Positions 30,833 through 39,470 of a stretch of DNA of 64,000 nucleotides are shown piece by piece. Position 1 is the first letter of the stretch. Every line of letters starts with the position of its first letter. The stretch is taken from positions 124,001 to 188,000 of the forward strand of contig NZ_LYMM01000040.1 of the NCBI RefSeq assembly GCF_002896965.1, in the 5' to 3' direction. Under the pieces are notes generated by a model. That model searched no databases. It was given only the letters and a program-made list of their open reading frames with translations, and had not been told where the DNA came from. The DNA is from Novosphingobium guangzhouense. Lineage in GTDB: Bacteria > Pseudomonadota > Alphaproteobacteria > Sphingomonadales > Sphingomonadaceae. The translations under genes and the position numbers were made by a program.

Positions 30833-31585
30833 TTAACCTGCCTTCTGACAGGCCACGATGGCGGTGATCACGTTGGCGGTGTCGGCCGGATCGCGCACGC
30901 AGACGGTGTCGAGCCCCATCGCCTTGGCGGGATAATCGTTGCCGCCCGGGAAGATGGCGTCGCCGATGAACAGCATGTCCGCCTCGGCCACGCCGCTGCG
31001 TTCGGCAAGCCGCTTCAGGCCCCAGGCCTTGTCCACTCCGGGCTGCGTCACGTCCACCGAAGTGGCGCCGCCAAGGTTGATCGACACACCCGGCAACCGC
31101 TTGACGAGGTCCGCCTGGATCACCTTGCGCTTAGCAAAATCGGGATCCCAGTGCTCCTTGGCTTCCAGCGGAGCCTGCTGGCCCAGCGCGGAAAACGTGA
31201 TCTGGCTGCCGCGATCCTCAATGCGTTCGCCCCAGGTCTCCTCGGGCGTGAAGCCGGTTGCGGCCAGCGAAGCGTCGAACGCGTCGAGGATTTCCTGCTT
31301 CTGCGCATCGGTGAACAGCTCTACATAGACCGGCGACCAAGCGCCTTCCCTGTGCAGATAAAGCTTCGCGCCGCTCGTCGGCATCATCCACAGGCGCGAC
31401 AGGTCCGCATGGGCGGGCAGGCGGCTGGCCACCTGCTTGTCGAACTGCGGCCAGTCACCGCCTGAAATCACCGCCACCTGGGCAACGGTGAGCAGCTGCG
31501 CCAGAAGTTCCGCCATCTCTTCCGTCAGCGGCTGCTTGCTCAGCGCCAGCGTGCCGTCGAGATCGAACGCAACGATTTTCTTCAT
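30833..31585 (-). CDS. Phosphomannomutase-like HAD-IIB enzyme
   Basis: 250 residues from ATG 31585. HAD motif I is VAFDLDGTLALSKQPL (nucleophile and acid/base Asp), motif II AVISGGDWPQF, and motif IV LFIGDAIFPGGNDYP. The size and the substrate-binding segment (TSGAKLY, ERIEDRGSQITFSALGQ) match the eukaryotic-type PMM2 fold used by some alphaproteobacteria to make mannose-1-phosphate. It is followed on the same strand by ManC upstream (162 bp gap), so together they could deliver GDP-mannose. A generic sugar phosphatase is the alternative. Confidence 0.82.
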   Translation of the reverse strand: MKKIVAFDLDGTLALSKQPLTEEMAELLAQLLTVAQVAVISGGDWPQFDKQVASRLPAHADLSRLWMMPTSGAKLYLHREGAWSPVYVELFTDAQKQEILDAFDASLAATGFTPEETWGERIEDRGSQITFSALGQQAPLEAKEHWDPDFAKRKVIQADLVKRLPGVSINLGGATSVDVTQPGVDKAWGLKRLAERSGVAEADMLFIGDAIFPGGNDYPAKAMGLDTVCVRDPADTANVITAIVACQKAG

Positions 31586-31747
31586 TCCATGTCCTTCAAC
31601 TGGCGAAAAGTCCGCGACCGGCAAAACCGTCCATCGGCTCTGGTCTGGTCGCGAAATCCGACTTTGTGATGACCCGTCAGCCGCCCGCTCGCATGGGCGG
31701 CCATTGGAAAAGATTTGCGCAACGCACAAGCACCTTGCGCCGGACGC

Positions 31748-32794
31748 CTACTGGTTGGCGGCGCCCGCCAGCTTGCCGACCTTCTGGACGCCTGCAACCG
31801 TGGTAATCATGATGTCGTCACCGTCGACGACGACGATGACGTCTTCAAGGCCGATCACCGATACGCGCGGGCCATCACTGTCGACCAGCACGTTGCGGCA
31901 GTCCACCATCTCGACCGCGCCCGGACCGCGTACCGAATTGCCGTCGGCATCGCGGTCGAGCGCTTCGTGCAGCGCGTGCCAGTTGCCGATGTCGGACCAG
32001 TCCATGTCCGCCGGGACCATCGCCGCGCGGGTGGTGTTCTCCATCACCGCATAGTCCACCGATACGCTGGGCACTTGTGCGAAGAGATCGGCGTCGGGGT
32101 GGAAGCGCTGCCCGTCCTCCGCGCCCTTCGCCACGGCTTCGGCCACGCTGGCGGCCACATCCGGGCGATGCTGTTCCAGTTCGGCAATGAAATCCTTGAC
32201 CCGGAATGCGAAGATGCCCCCGTTCCAGGCATAGATACCCTCTGCCAGGAACGCCTGCGCGCGGGCCAGATCGGGCTTTTCGACGAACTGCGCGGTGCGA
32301 AAGCCGCCGTGTTCGGGGATCGGTTCTCCGCGCTTGAGGTAACCGAAGCCTGTTTCCGGCCGCGTCGCTTCGATCCCGAAGGAGACCAGCCAGCCCTGCT
32401 GCGCCAATTGCGCAGCAGCCGCCACCGCAACCGCGAAAGCCTCGACATTGCCGATGTGATGGTCGCTTGGGCACACGAGCATCACTGCATCTTCGGGCAG
32501 CCGGTACGCGGCCAGCGCGATGGCGGCCGCAGTGTTGCGGGCCGAAGGCTCGACGATGACCTGCGCGCCATCGACCGGCCCAAGCTGCGCCTCGACATGG
32601 GCAAGATGCTTGTGGCCCGTGACCACCACCGGCCCGGCAAAACCCGCAGAACCGGGGCAGCGCGCCAGAGCGGCTTCGAAAAGGGTGCTCTCTCCCACCA
32701 GCGGCAGGAAAGGCTTGGGCATCGCCGCACGGCTGCGCGGCCACAAACGCGTGCCGCTGCCGCCGCACAGAATGACAGGTACTACAGTGGACAT
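31748..32794 (-). CDS. manC: Mannose-1-phosphate guanylyltransferase
   Basis: 348 residues. The nucleotidyltransferase signature is VPVILCGGSGTRLWPRSRAA with PKPFLPLVGESTLFE, followed by VCPSDHHIGN and EKPDLARAQAFL. It lacks the C-terminal phosphomannose isomerase domain found in long ManC/AlgA proteins, ending soon after a left-handed helix segment (VVDGDDIMITTVAGVQKVGKL). Product: GDP-mannose for surface polysaccharide. It is divergent from the trehalose operon. Confidence 0.93.
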   Translation of the reverse strand: MSTVVPVILCGGSGTRLWPRSRAAMPKPFLPLVGESTLFEAALARCPGSAGFAGPVVVTGHKHLAHVEAQLGPVDGAQVIVEPSARNTAAAIALAAYRLPEDAVMLVCPSDHHIGNVEAFAVAVAAAAQLAQQGWLVSFGIEATRPETGFGYLKRGEPIPEHGGFRTAQFVEKPDLARAQAFLAEGIYAWNGGIFAFRVKDFIAELEQHRPDVAASVAEAVAKGAEDGQRFHPDADLFAQVPSVSVDYAVMENTTRAAMVPADMDWSDIGNWHALHEALDRDADGNSVRGPGAVEMVDCRNVLVDSDGPRVSVIGLEDVIVVVDGDDIMITTVAGVQKVGKLAGAANQ

Positions 32795-32903
32795 GGGTGC
32801 AAGTCACTCATGGATACAGGCATCTGGGGCCTTGGTAATAGCCAGCGCTTGCTGCGATGCAACAGGATAAGGAAAAATAGCGCCCCTTACGTCATTTCGC
32901 ACC

Positions 32904-32928
32904 GGAACAGATCGGCGGTTCAATCGTT
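32904..32928 (+). promoter_or_regulatory. EcfG-type general stress promoter for the trehalose operon
   Basis: GGAAC (32904-32908), a 16-nt spacer, then CGTT (32925-32928). This is an exact match to the alphaproteobacterial EcfG consensus. It is 88 bp upstream of the otsB start on the same strand, in the gap between divergent manC and otsB. Confidence 0.75.
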
Positions 32929-33016
32929 TATCCCGGACCAATTACGGCGCAGCATGTGATTGAGCCATCCGCGCCCCCGATCGAGGGCGACATCTTGGTG
33001 CAAGGCTGACATATAA

Positions 33017-33841
33017 ATGACCAATTCAAGCGAAGGCCCGTCGCTGGCGGCGGATCGAGCTTCCGATTTCAGTAACTCTATTAATCTTGGTCCGCCACCT
33101 GCACTGCGGGCATCTTCGGCGACCGCGCTGTTCCTCGATTTCGACGGAACGCTAGTGGATATCGCCGACCACCCCGACGCCGTCATCGTGGCGCCCGACC
33201 TGCGCCCGCTTCTCGAACGCCTTTCCGATGCGCTCGATGGCCGCCTGGCTGTTATTACCGGCCGCTCCATCGCCGCGCTCGAAGCCTTGCTGGGGCCTGC
33301 CGAACTGGCAATCGCGGGGTCGCACGGCGGCGAATTTCGGCCTGCGGCCAAGGCTGCCGTCGAACCGCTGGCCTCCGCGCTGCCCGATGCCGTGGTCGCC
33401 CGCCTTCATGAGGTTGCCCACGAAAACGGCGGACTTCTGGTGGAACCCAAGCCGTTCAGCGCCGCAGTCCATTACCGCCACCATCCCGAAGCGCGGGACA
33501 ATCTGCTGGACTGCGCGCGGCAGCTCGCCGCCGAATTCGGCCTGGGCATCAAGCACGGCAAGCAGGTGATCGAACTGACCATGCCGGGATCGGACAAGGG
33601 CACTGCCGTATCGCGGTTCATGGCTCTGCCCGCGTTCCGTGGCACCACGCCCGTGTTCCTGGGCGACGACGTGACCGACGAAGATGCGTTCATCGCAGTG
33701 GACCGCCTCGGCGGCCACGGCATACTGGTAGGCGCGCAGCGGCCAACCGCCGCCGCCTTCCGCTTTGAAGGGGTAGCGCAAGTCCACCACTGGCTGCATG
33801 CTGCCCTCCGCACGTTTCAGAAGGGAGATTTCCAAGCATGA
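33017..33841 (+). CDS. otsB: Trehalose-6-phosphate phosphatase
   Basis: 274 residues. HAD phosphatase motif I is ALFLDFDGTLVDIADHPDAV, motif II VITGRSIAALEALLG, the cap carries AGSHGGEFRP, and motif IV reads PVFLGDDVTDEDAFIAV. It removes phosphate from trehalose-6-phosphate. About 35 N-terminal residues (MTNSSEGPSLAADRASDFS) precede the domain. It is the first gene of a three-gene operon whose next gene overlaps by 4 bp. No strong ribosome site precedes the ATG. Confidence 0.94.
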   Translation: MTNSSEGPSLAADRASDFSNSINLGPPPALRASSATALFLDFDGTLVDIADHPDAVIVAPDLRPLLERLSDALDGRLAVITGRSIAALEALLGPAELAIAGSHGGEFRPAAKAAVEPLASALPDAVVARLHEVAHENGGLLVEPKPFSAAVHYRHHPEARDNLLDCARQLAAEFGLGIKHGKQVIELTMPGSDKGTAVSRFMALPAFRGTTPVFLGDDVTDEDAFIAVDRLGGHGILVGAQRPTAAAFRFEGVAQVHHWLHAALRTFQKGDFQA

Positions 33842-35652
33842 CGTCGCCCGTACCGACTTCACTGGAACTTTGGCCCATCGGCAATTGCCAGGTCAGCGCA
33901 CTGATCAACGAGGCGGGCGCTATCGTCTGGGGATGCGTTCCCCGCGTTGACGGCGACCCCACGTTCTGCGCGCTGCTGCGCGGGGACGGAGGACAGGACG
34001 CCGGCACCTGGCGCTTCGAGCTGGAAAACCAGGTTTCGGTCCAACAGCATTACCTGCGCAACACGCCGATCCTTGTAACCCGGCTGGAGGATGCAACCGG
34101 CGGCGCAGTAGAGATCTACGATTTCGCCCCCCGCTTCGAGCGTTCGGGCCGCATGTATCGTCCGGTCGCCTTCGCGCGCATCGTCAGGCCGGTTGCCGGA
34201 GCGCCGCGCATCCGCACCATTCTTACCCCGATGAGCGGCTACGGCGCCAAGCTGGCATCGACCACGCAGGGTTCGAACCATGTGCGTTATCTGGTTGAGC
34301 GCAACACCTTGCGCCTGACCACCGACGCGCCGGTAGGCTATGTGCTCGACGAGCGCTGGTTCCGGTTGGAAAAGCCGCTGCACTTCTTCCTCGGCCCGGA
34401 CGAACCCTTCGCCGGCAACGTCGAGCATGATCTGGACACGATGCTGCAGCGCACGGGCGACTACTGGCGGTTGTGGGTGCGCGGCCTTGCCACGCCTCTC
34501 GACTGGCAGGACGCGGTGATCCGCGCGGCGATTACGCTCAAGCTGTGCCAGCATGAGGAAACAGGCGCGATCGTCGCAGCGCTGACCACCTCGATCCCAG
34601 AGGCGCCCGGCAGCCAGCGGAACTGGGATTATCGCTACTGCTGGATCCGCGATGCCTACTACACCGTCCAAGCGCTCAACCACCTCGGCGCGCTGGACGT
34701 GCTGGAGAAATACCTCGCCTACTTGCGCAATATTGTGGCCGATGCGCCAGACGGCGTCGTCCAGCCGCTCTACGCGGTAAGCGGGGCGAAAGAGATCATC
34801 GAATGGGAGGCGGCCGACCTTCCCGGCTATCGCAATACCGGCCCCGTGCGCGTCGGCAACGCGGCCTACTATCAGGTCCAGAACGACTGCTATGGCCAGA
34901 TCGTCCTGCCCTCGATCCAGGGATTCCTTGACCAGCGCCTGCTGCGCATCGCCAACGAAGACGACTTCCGGAGCCTGGAGCAAGTCGGCGAAATGGCATG
35001 GAAAACGCACAACATGCCCGATGCGGGCCTGTGGGAACTGCGCACCCGCACTGCCGTCCATACGTATTCCAGCGTCATGAGCTGGGCCGCCTGCGACCGC
35101 CTTGCCAATGCCGCGCATTACCTTGGCCTGTCAGATCGCGCCGATTTCTGGCGGGATCGCGCCGATACCGTGCGTGCTAATATCGATGCGGGAGCCTGGC
35201 ACGAAGTTGAAGGGCATGATGCGTGCGGGCATTATGCCGCCAGTTTCGGCGGGTCTCAGCTGGATGCCAGCCTGCTGCAGATGGTGGAACTGCGCTACCT
35301 GCCGCCCGAAGATCCGCGCTTCCGTGCCACTCTCAAGGCAGTCCAAAAGGCGCTGCGTCGCGGTGAACACATGCTGCGCTATGACAGCGAGGACGACTTC
35401 GGCCTTCCCGAAACCGCCTTCAACATCTGCACTTTCTGGCTGATCGAAGCCCTTCACCGCAGCGGCGAGGACGACGAGGCCCGCCGGCTTTTCGAAGCCA
35501 TGCTGGCCCATCGTACCCGGTCGGGGCTACTGTCGGAAGACATGGACTTTGAAACCGGCGAGCTATGGGGGAACTTTCCGCAGACCTATTCGCTGGTAGG
35601 AATCATCAATTGTGCCGGGCAACTGTCCCGGTCCTGGCGGGATTGGCGCTGA
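33838..35652 (+). CDS. Glycoside hydrolase family 15 protein (glucoamylase/trehalase-like)
   Basis: 604 residues. N-terminal beta-sandwich (PIGNCQVSALINEAGAIVWG) and C-terminal (alpha/alpha)6 barrel with GSQRNWDYRYCWIRDAYYTV, VGEMAWKTHNMPDAGLWELR (acid Glu), HTYSSVMSWAACDRLA and LPETAFNICTFWLIEAL. GH15 enzymes release glucose from alpha-glucans, and close relatives in bacteria cleave trehalose. Its ATG overlaps the otsB stop (ATGA), so it is made together with the trehalose makers. Whether it degrades trehalose or trims alpha-glucan cannot be told here. Confidence 0.92.
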   Translation: MTSPVPTSLELWPIGNCQVSALINEAGAIVWGCVPRVDGDPTFCALLRGDGGQDAGTWRFELENQVSVQQHYLRNTPILVTRLEDATGGAVEIYDFAPRFERSGRMYRPVAFARIVRPVAGAPRIRTILTPMSGYGAKLASTTQGSNHVRYLVERNTLRLTTDAPVGYVLDERWFRLEKPLHFFLGPDEPFAGNVEHDLDTMLQRTGDYWRLWVRGLATPLDWQDAVIRAAITLKLCQHEETGAIVAALTTSIPEAPGSQRNWDYRYCWIRDAYYTVQALNHLGALDVLEKYLAYLRNIVADAPDGVVQPLYAVSGAKEIIEWEAADLPGYRNTGPVRVGNAAYYQVQNDCYGQIVLPSIQGFLDQRLLRIANEDDFRSLEQVGEMAWKTHNMPDAGLWELRTRTAVHTYSSVMSWAACDRLANAAHYLGLSDRADFWRDRADTVRANIDAGAWHEVEGHDACGHYAASFGGSQLDASLLQMVELRYLPPEDPRFRATLKAVQKALRRGEHMLRYDSEDDFGLPETAFNICTFWLIEALHRSGEDDEARRLFEAMLAHRTRSGLLSEDMDFETGELWGNFPQTYSLVGIINCAGQLSRSWRDWR

Positions 35653-35772
35653 CGGCGCCGCATTTTCCGCCGTTTCGCGTGCCGAATGCAGCACGCATCG
35701 CGCTTATGCGCCCATATGGTTGACAGCCACTACGGCCTGCCGGCCCAAATGGTGCAACAGGGGATTGCAAAA

Positions 35773-37191
35773 ATGAGTCGATTGATCGTCATCTCAAACC
35801 GGGTCAGCCTTCCCAAGGCAGCGGGCGCTGCCGGGGCGCAAGGCGGACTTGCGGTGGCGCTTAATTCGGCTCTTCGCGAACATCGCGGCATCTGGTTCGG
35901 CTGGTCGGGGCAGGAGACCGCGGAATTCACCGGCCACCTCGACATGCAACGCAACGACGGCGTGACGACCGCCACCATCGACCTGGAGGCGCAGGACGTC
36001 GATGAATACTACAACGGCTACGCCAACCGAACGTTATGGCCATTGTTCCACTATCGCATCGACCTGACCGAATATGATCGCAACTTCGGCGAAGGCTATG
36101 AACGGGTGAACGAGCGCTTTGCCGATTCCGTACTGCCGCTGATCGAGCCGGACGATCTTGTATGGGTTCATGACTATCATCTGCTGCCTCTGGGCTCGAT
36201 CCTTCGCGACAAGGGCGTGAAAAACCGGATGGGCCTGTTCCTGCACACGCCCTGGCCGCCCACCCGCCTGCTGGCCTCGCTGCCCTTCCACGAGCGGCTG
36301 GTCGCCTCGATGCTCGAATACGATGTGCTCGGGTTCCAGACTACCGAATGGCTGGAAAGCTTCCTGCATTATGTGCAGAAGGAAATGGGCCTGAAGGTCA
36401 ATCTCGACAATTCGATCGATTACAAAGGCCGCCGCGTCGTCGCACGGGCCTTCCCGATCGGCATTGACTTTACCGAATTCACCGAAGCCGCCAACGGCGA
36501 AGAAGCGCGCGAAGCCTATCAGCGCCTCAAATCCAGCGTGCGCGGCCGCAAGATCCTGATCGGCGTCGACCGGCTCGACTATTCGAAGGGACTGGGTGAG
36601 CGCTTCGAAAGCTTCAGCCGGTTCCTCGGCGAACATCCGCACATGGCGGGAAGCGCGGTGCTGCTGCAGATCGCTCCGCCCAGCCGGGGTGACGTCGCCA
36701 GCTATCAGCAGATCCGCGAAGACCTTGAACGCAAGACCGGGCATATCAACGGCGCCCACGCCGAAGTGGACTTCGTGCCGATCCGCTACGTCAACCGCGG
36801 ATATCCACGCGAACAGCTTGCCGGATTCTATCGCGCCGCCAACGTCGGCGTTGTAACGCCGCTGCGCGACGGAATGAACCTTGTCGCGAAGGAATATGTC
36901 GCCGCGCAAGATCCCGAGGATCCTGGCGTGCTGATCCTTTCACAATTCGCAGGGTCTGCCCTGCAGCTCAAGGATGCGCTTCTGGTCAATCCACACTCGG
37001 TGGAACACGTCGCAGAGACCATAAAGCAGGCGCTGGACATGCCCCTTGCCGAACGCAAGTGGCGCCACGCCAGACTGCTGGCCTCTGTGCGTGACGAAGA
37101 CGTGCAGCACTGGCGCGAACAGTTCGTGCGCGCGCTTGCAGGCAACGACAAGGATGCAGGCGTCCCGCAGACGCAGGAAAAGGCTGCCTGA
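35773..37191 (+). CDS. otsA: Trehalose-6-phosphate synthase
   Basis: 472 residues from ATG 35773, chosen because MSRLIVISNRVSLPK is the family N-terminus; the frame is open to 35686. GT20 motifs: GGLAVALNSAL (UDP-glucose loop), WVHDYHLLPLGSIL, GLFLHTPWPPTRLLASLP, VDRLDYSKGLGERFESF and PLRDGMNLVAKEYVAAQ. Joins UDP-glucose and glucose-6-phosphate. It is third in the operon, 120 bp after the GH15 stop; a hairpin follows its stop. Confidence 0.95.
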   Translation: MSRLIVISNRVSLPKAAGAAGAQGGLAVALNSALREHRGIWFGWSGQETAEFTGHLDMQRNDGVTTATIDLEAQDVDEYYNGYANRTLWPLFHYRIDLTEYDRNFGEGYERVNERFADSVLPLIEPDDLVWVHDYHLLPLGSILRDKGVKNRMGLFLHTPWPPTRLLASLPFHERLVASMLEYDVLGFQTTEWLESFLHYVQKEMGLKVNLDNSIDYKGRRVVARAFPIGIDFTEFTEAANGEEAREAYQRLKSSVRGRKILIGVDRLDYSKGLGERFESFSRFLGEHPHMAGSAVLLQIAPPSRGDVASYQQIREDLERKTGHINGAHAEVDFVPIRYVNRGYPREQLAGFYRAANVGVVTPLRDGMNLVAKEYVAAQDPEDPGVLILSQFAGSALQLKDALLVNPHSVEHVAETIKQALDMPLAERKWRHARLLASVRDEDVQHWREQFVRALAGNDKDAGVPQTQEKAA

Positions 37192-37197
37192 AATCAA

Positions 37198-37228
37198 CCT
37201 TTCAGCCGGACGCAGGCTGGCTGAAAGG
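37198..37228. terminator. Hairpin between convergent otsA and the M48 gene
   Basis: CCTTTCAGCC (37198-37207) pairs exactly with GGCTGAAAGG (37219-37228) over an 11-nt loop. It starts 7 bp after the otsA stop and overlaps the last codons of the minus-strand peptidase. No T-run, so a weak or Rho-assisted terminator. Confidence 0.55.
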
Positions 37229-38155
37229 GCAATGGACCTTCGGGATTTCCTCACGCATCAGCTTAACCCGTTCCGTGCGCGAACGATGAGTGGGATCGCG
37301 GAACCAGCGAAGCATGTCCTGCCGTTCGCGACGGAGCCAGAACTGCAGGCCAGCCTCAGGATCGAAGCCCGCGCAAGCGGCAAAATGCAGGCCGGTGATG
37401 TCCGCGCGGTCCTCCATCGCACGCCTTTGCGTGATACTGCCTGCATCTCCATCCTGGTGGGCGATGTGGCCAAGTTCATGCCCGGCGATCAGGGCAAGTT
37501 CATCGTCATTCGCGGTAAACGCGATCAGTTTGCTTGATATCGCCACATTCTCCGCATCGGAGAATGCATCGATGCCGCCATCGGTCTTGATCACATACCG
37601 GGCCGCGCAGGCCTGCAAAGGCTGGACGGCCACGGCAATATCATCGCCCCCGCGGCGCAGCCCAAGCCGGATAGGCGCCGTTGCAGGCAACTGCGCGAGG
37701 CGTTGCTCCAGTTCGTCGGACACCAGTGCGCCTTTCGGCATGGCAGCCACGATATCGCTGACCTTCCTGCCGTCGATGGAGATCAGATCATCCCCAACCT
37801 TGACCCCGGCGACGTCAGCAGGGCCGCCTGTAGCGACGCCGGCGACCTGCGGCGCGTCATCCATTCCCAGCAATTGCGCAACCGCGGGACGATCCCCTTG
37901 CGGATAGGCGCCGATATGATCAAGCGTCAGCCCTATGGCCGCCGACGTTCTGGGGCATTGCTCCACCGCAGCATGGTTCAGCCTGAATCCTATGGTTGTC
38001 AGCCGCGCCATCTGTGCACGCAAAGTCACCGGCCAGGGTTCGGAAGACGGTGCCGCCGATGCGGGCACACCCGGCATTCCCGTTACCATCATCGCTGCGC
38101 CTGCAACGGCAAGGCAAGCGGAGCGCAGCAGGTCTTTTCGATCTAACACGCGCAT
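37202..38155 (-). CDS. Exported M48 metallopeptidase with PDZ domain
   Basis: 317 residues from ATG 38155 (MRVLDRKDLLRSACLAVAGA), giving a signal peptide ending near VPASAA. A PDZ-like segment follows (QVAGVATGGPADVAGVKVGDDLISIDGRKV). The zinc motif is LIAGHELGHIAHQDGD (HExxH) with a downstream Glu in RRAMEDRADITGLHFAACAG as third ligand. A periplasmic or membrane-bound protease; target unknown. The C-terminal part ends in a short Cys-containing tail (KVHCPFSQPASG). Confidence 0.88.
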   Translation of the reverse strand: MRVLDRKDLLRSACLAVAGAAMMVTGMPGVPASAAPSSEPWPVTLRAQMARLTTIGFRLNHAAVEQCPRTSAAIGLTLDHIGAYPQGDRPAVAQLLGMDDAPQVAGVATGGPADVAGVKVGDDLISIDGRKVSDIVAAMPKGALVSDELEQRLAQLPATAPIRLGLRRGGDDIAVAVQPLQACAARYVIKTDGGIDAFSDAENVAISSKLIAFTANDDELALIAGHELGHIAHQDGDAGSITQRRAMEDRADITGLHFAACAGFDPEAGLQFWLRRERQDMLRWFRDPTHRSRTERVKLMREEIPKVHCPFSQPASG

Positions 38156-38269
38156 AAACCCCGGCTTTATCGATACTTCGTCAGCGATGGTGACACCATG
38201 GCCGCCATTGCGTTGCATTACAACGAGCCCTGCGACATGCCGCCCGCTCCACGCCGCAAGCGCCCGCGA

Positions 38270-39385
38270 TCACCTGGACGTGTAGACACCCGACATCTGG
38301 CGATAGGACGATGCGATGGCGAACTTGCTCTCATTAACGGTCTGGAAGGCGATCCGAGCGTCCGTCTTGCGGTAAAGGGCCTGCGCCACCGCCTGCGCCC
38401 ACGTCTCGCCCCCTACGGCAAGCGAAACACGGGTGACAAGCTCGGGCACGACGTCCGCCTCCAGTGGCACAACATCGGAAATCACGCACGGCTTTCCTGC
38501 AGCCAGCGCCTCAAGAACGATCAGCCCCAGCCCTTCGAACAGCGAAGGCAGCAGCAGCATATCGAACGTGCTGACGATCAGCCGGGGCACATCAGATCGC
38601 GCACCGGTGAACACGGTACGCTCGGCTATGCCCAGTTCCCCGGCCTTTCGCTCCATCTCCGCCCTTGTCCCGCCGTCGCCTACAAGCACCAGCCAGACGT
38701 CGGGGTCCGACTTCATGACGGCAGCCGCGACATCCACCAGCAGGGCATGGTTCTTCTGCCCCACGAAGCGCCCGGCATGGCCGATCACCCTGGCATTGGC
38801 CGGTATGCCCAGTTCCGCCCGGACGGCAGGGTCAAAGTCCTGCGCGTAGGGAGCGAAATCAAGCCCGCAATGCGCGATGCCGGTGCGGGCATCGCCGCCC
38901 CATTCCCCTCCGTACAGCGTCTTGCCCGCAAGCTCGCTCACGGCCAGCATATGGGTTGCCGAACGCGAAATGAATGTCTTCATCACCCGGTTGTAGGCGC
39001 GGCGCAGGAAGGTATTGCGCACGGCTTGCGCGGAATTGTGCGCGTGGCTGACACGGACCTTGTAGCCGGCCATCTGCGCGGCCAGCAATATGGCGCCGTT
39101 CTGGTACATCTCATGCGCATGAATTGCGTCGTACGGTCCGAACTTCTGGTTGGCGGACTTCAAGGCTTCGTACAGCTTGATCGGGTTGCGATGCCGGGAG
39201 CATGCCAGCACCCTTACGCCGATCTCCGCAAGTTCCGCACTCAACGGCCATTCCTGATCGGAATATGTCAGGATATCCATCGCAACACCATCGCGCCGGG
39301 CCTGCCGGGCCAGGTTCATCACCCAGGTCTGAACGCCTCCATGGCGCAAATTCGCAATGACATGAAGGATCCGGCCACTCGTCAT
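38270..39385 (-). CDS. Glycosyltransferase family 4 (exopolysaccharide)
   Basis: 371 residues, GT-B fold. N-terminal domain LHVIANLRHGGVQTWVMNLA and IHAHEMYQNGAILLAAQM; C-terminal nucleotide-sugar domain GHAGRFVGQKNHALLVDVAA, LVGDGGTRAEMERKAGELGI and LLPSLFEGLGLIVLEALAAG (E-x7-E). Similar to Bacillus EpsF-type transferases. Presumably adds one sugar of the repeat unit at the cytoplasmic face; donor and acceptor unknown. Last gene of the minus-strand cluster as read from 50.9 kb. Confidence 0.9.
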   Translation of the reverse strand: MTSGRILHVIANLRHGGVQTWVMNLARQARRDGVAMDILTYSDQEWPLSAELAEIGVRVLACSRHRNPIKLYEALKSANQKFGPYDAIHAHEMYQNGAILLAAQMAGYKVRVSHAHNSAQAVRNTFLRRAYNRVMKTFISRSATHMLAVSELAGKTLYGGEWGGDARTGIAHCGLDFAPYAQDFDPAVRAELGIPANARVIGHAGRFVGQKNHALLVDVAAAVMKSDPDVWLVLVGDGGTRAEMERKAGELGIAERTVFTGARSDVPRLIVSTFDMLLLPSLFEGLGLIVLEALAAGKPCVISDVVPLEADVVPELVTRVSLAVGGETWAQAVAQALYRKTDARIAFQTVNESKFAIASSYRQMSGVYTSR

Positions 39386-39470
39386 CGTTCAAATTCCTGC
39401 CACAGTTTACCCAGATTGATGTGATACGCGCAGTTCGCGCCAAGAATGGCGGATGCCCGCCAGAGCCCCG

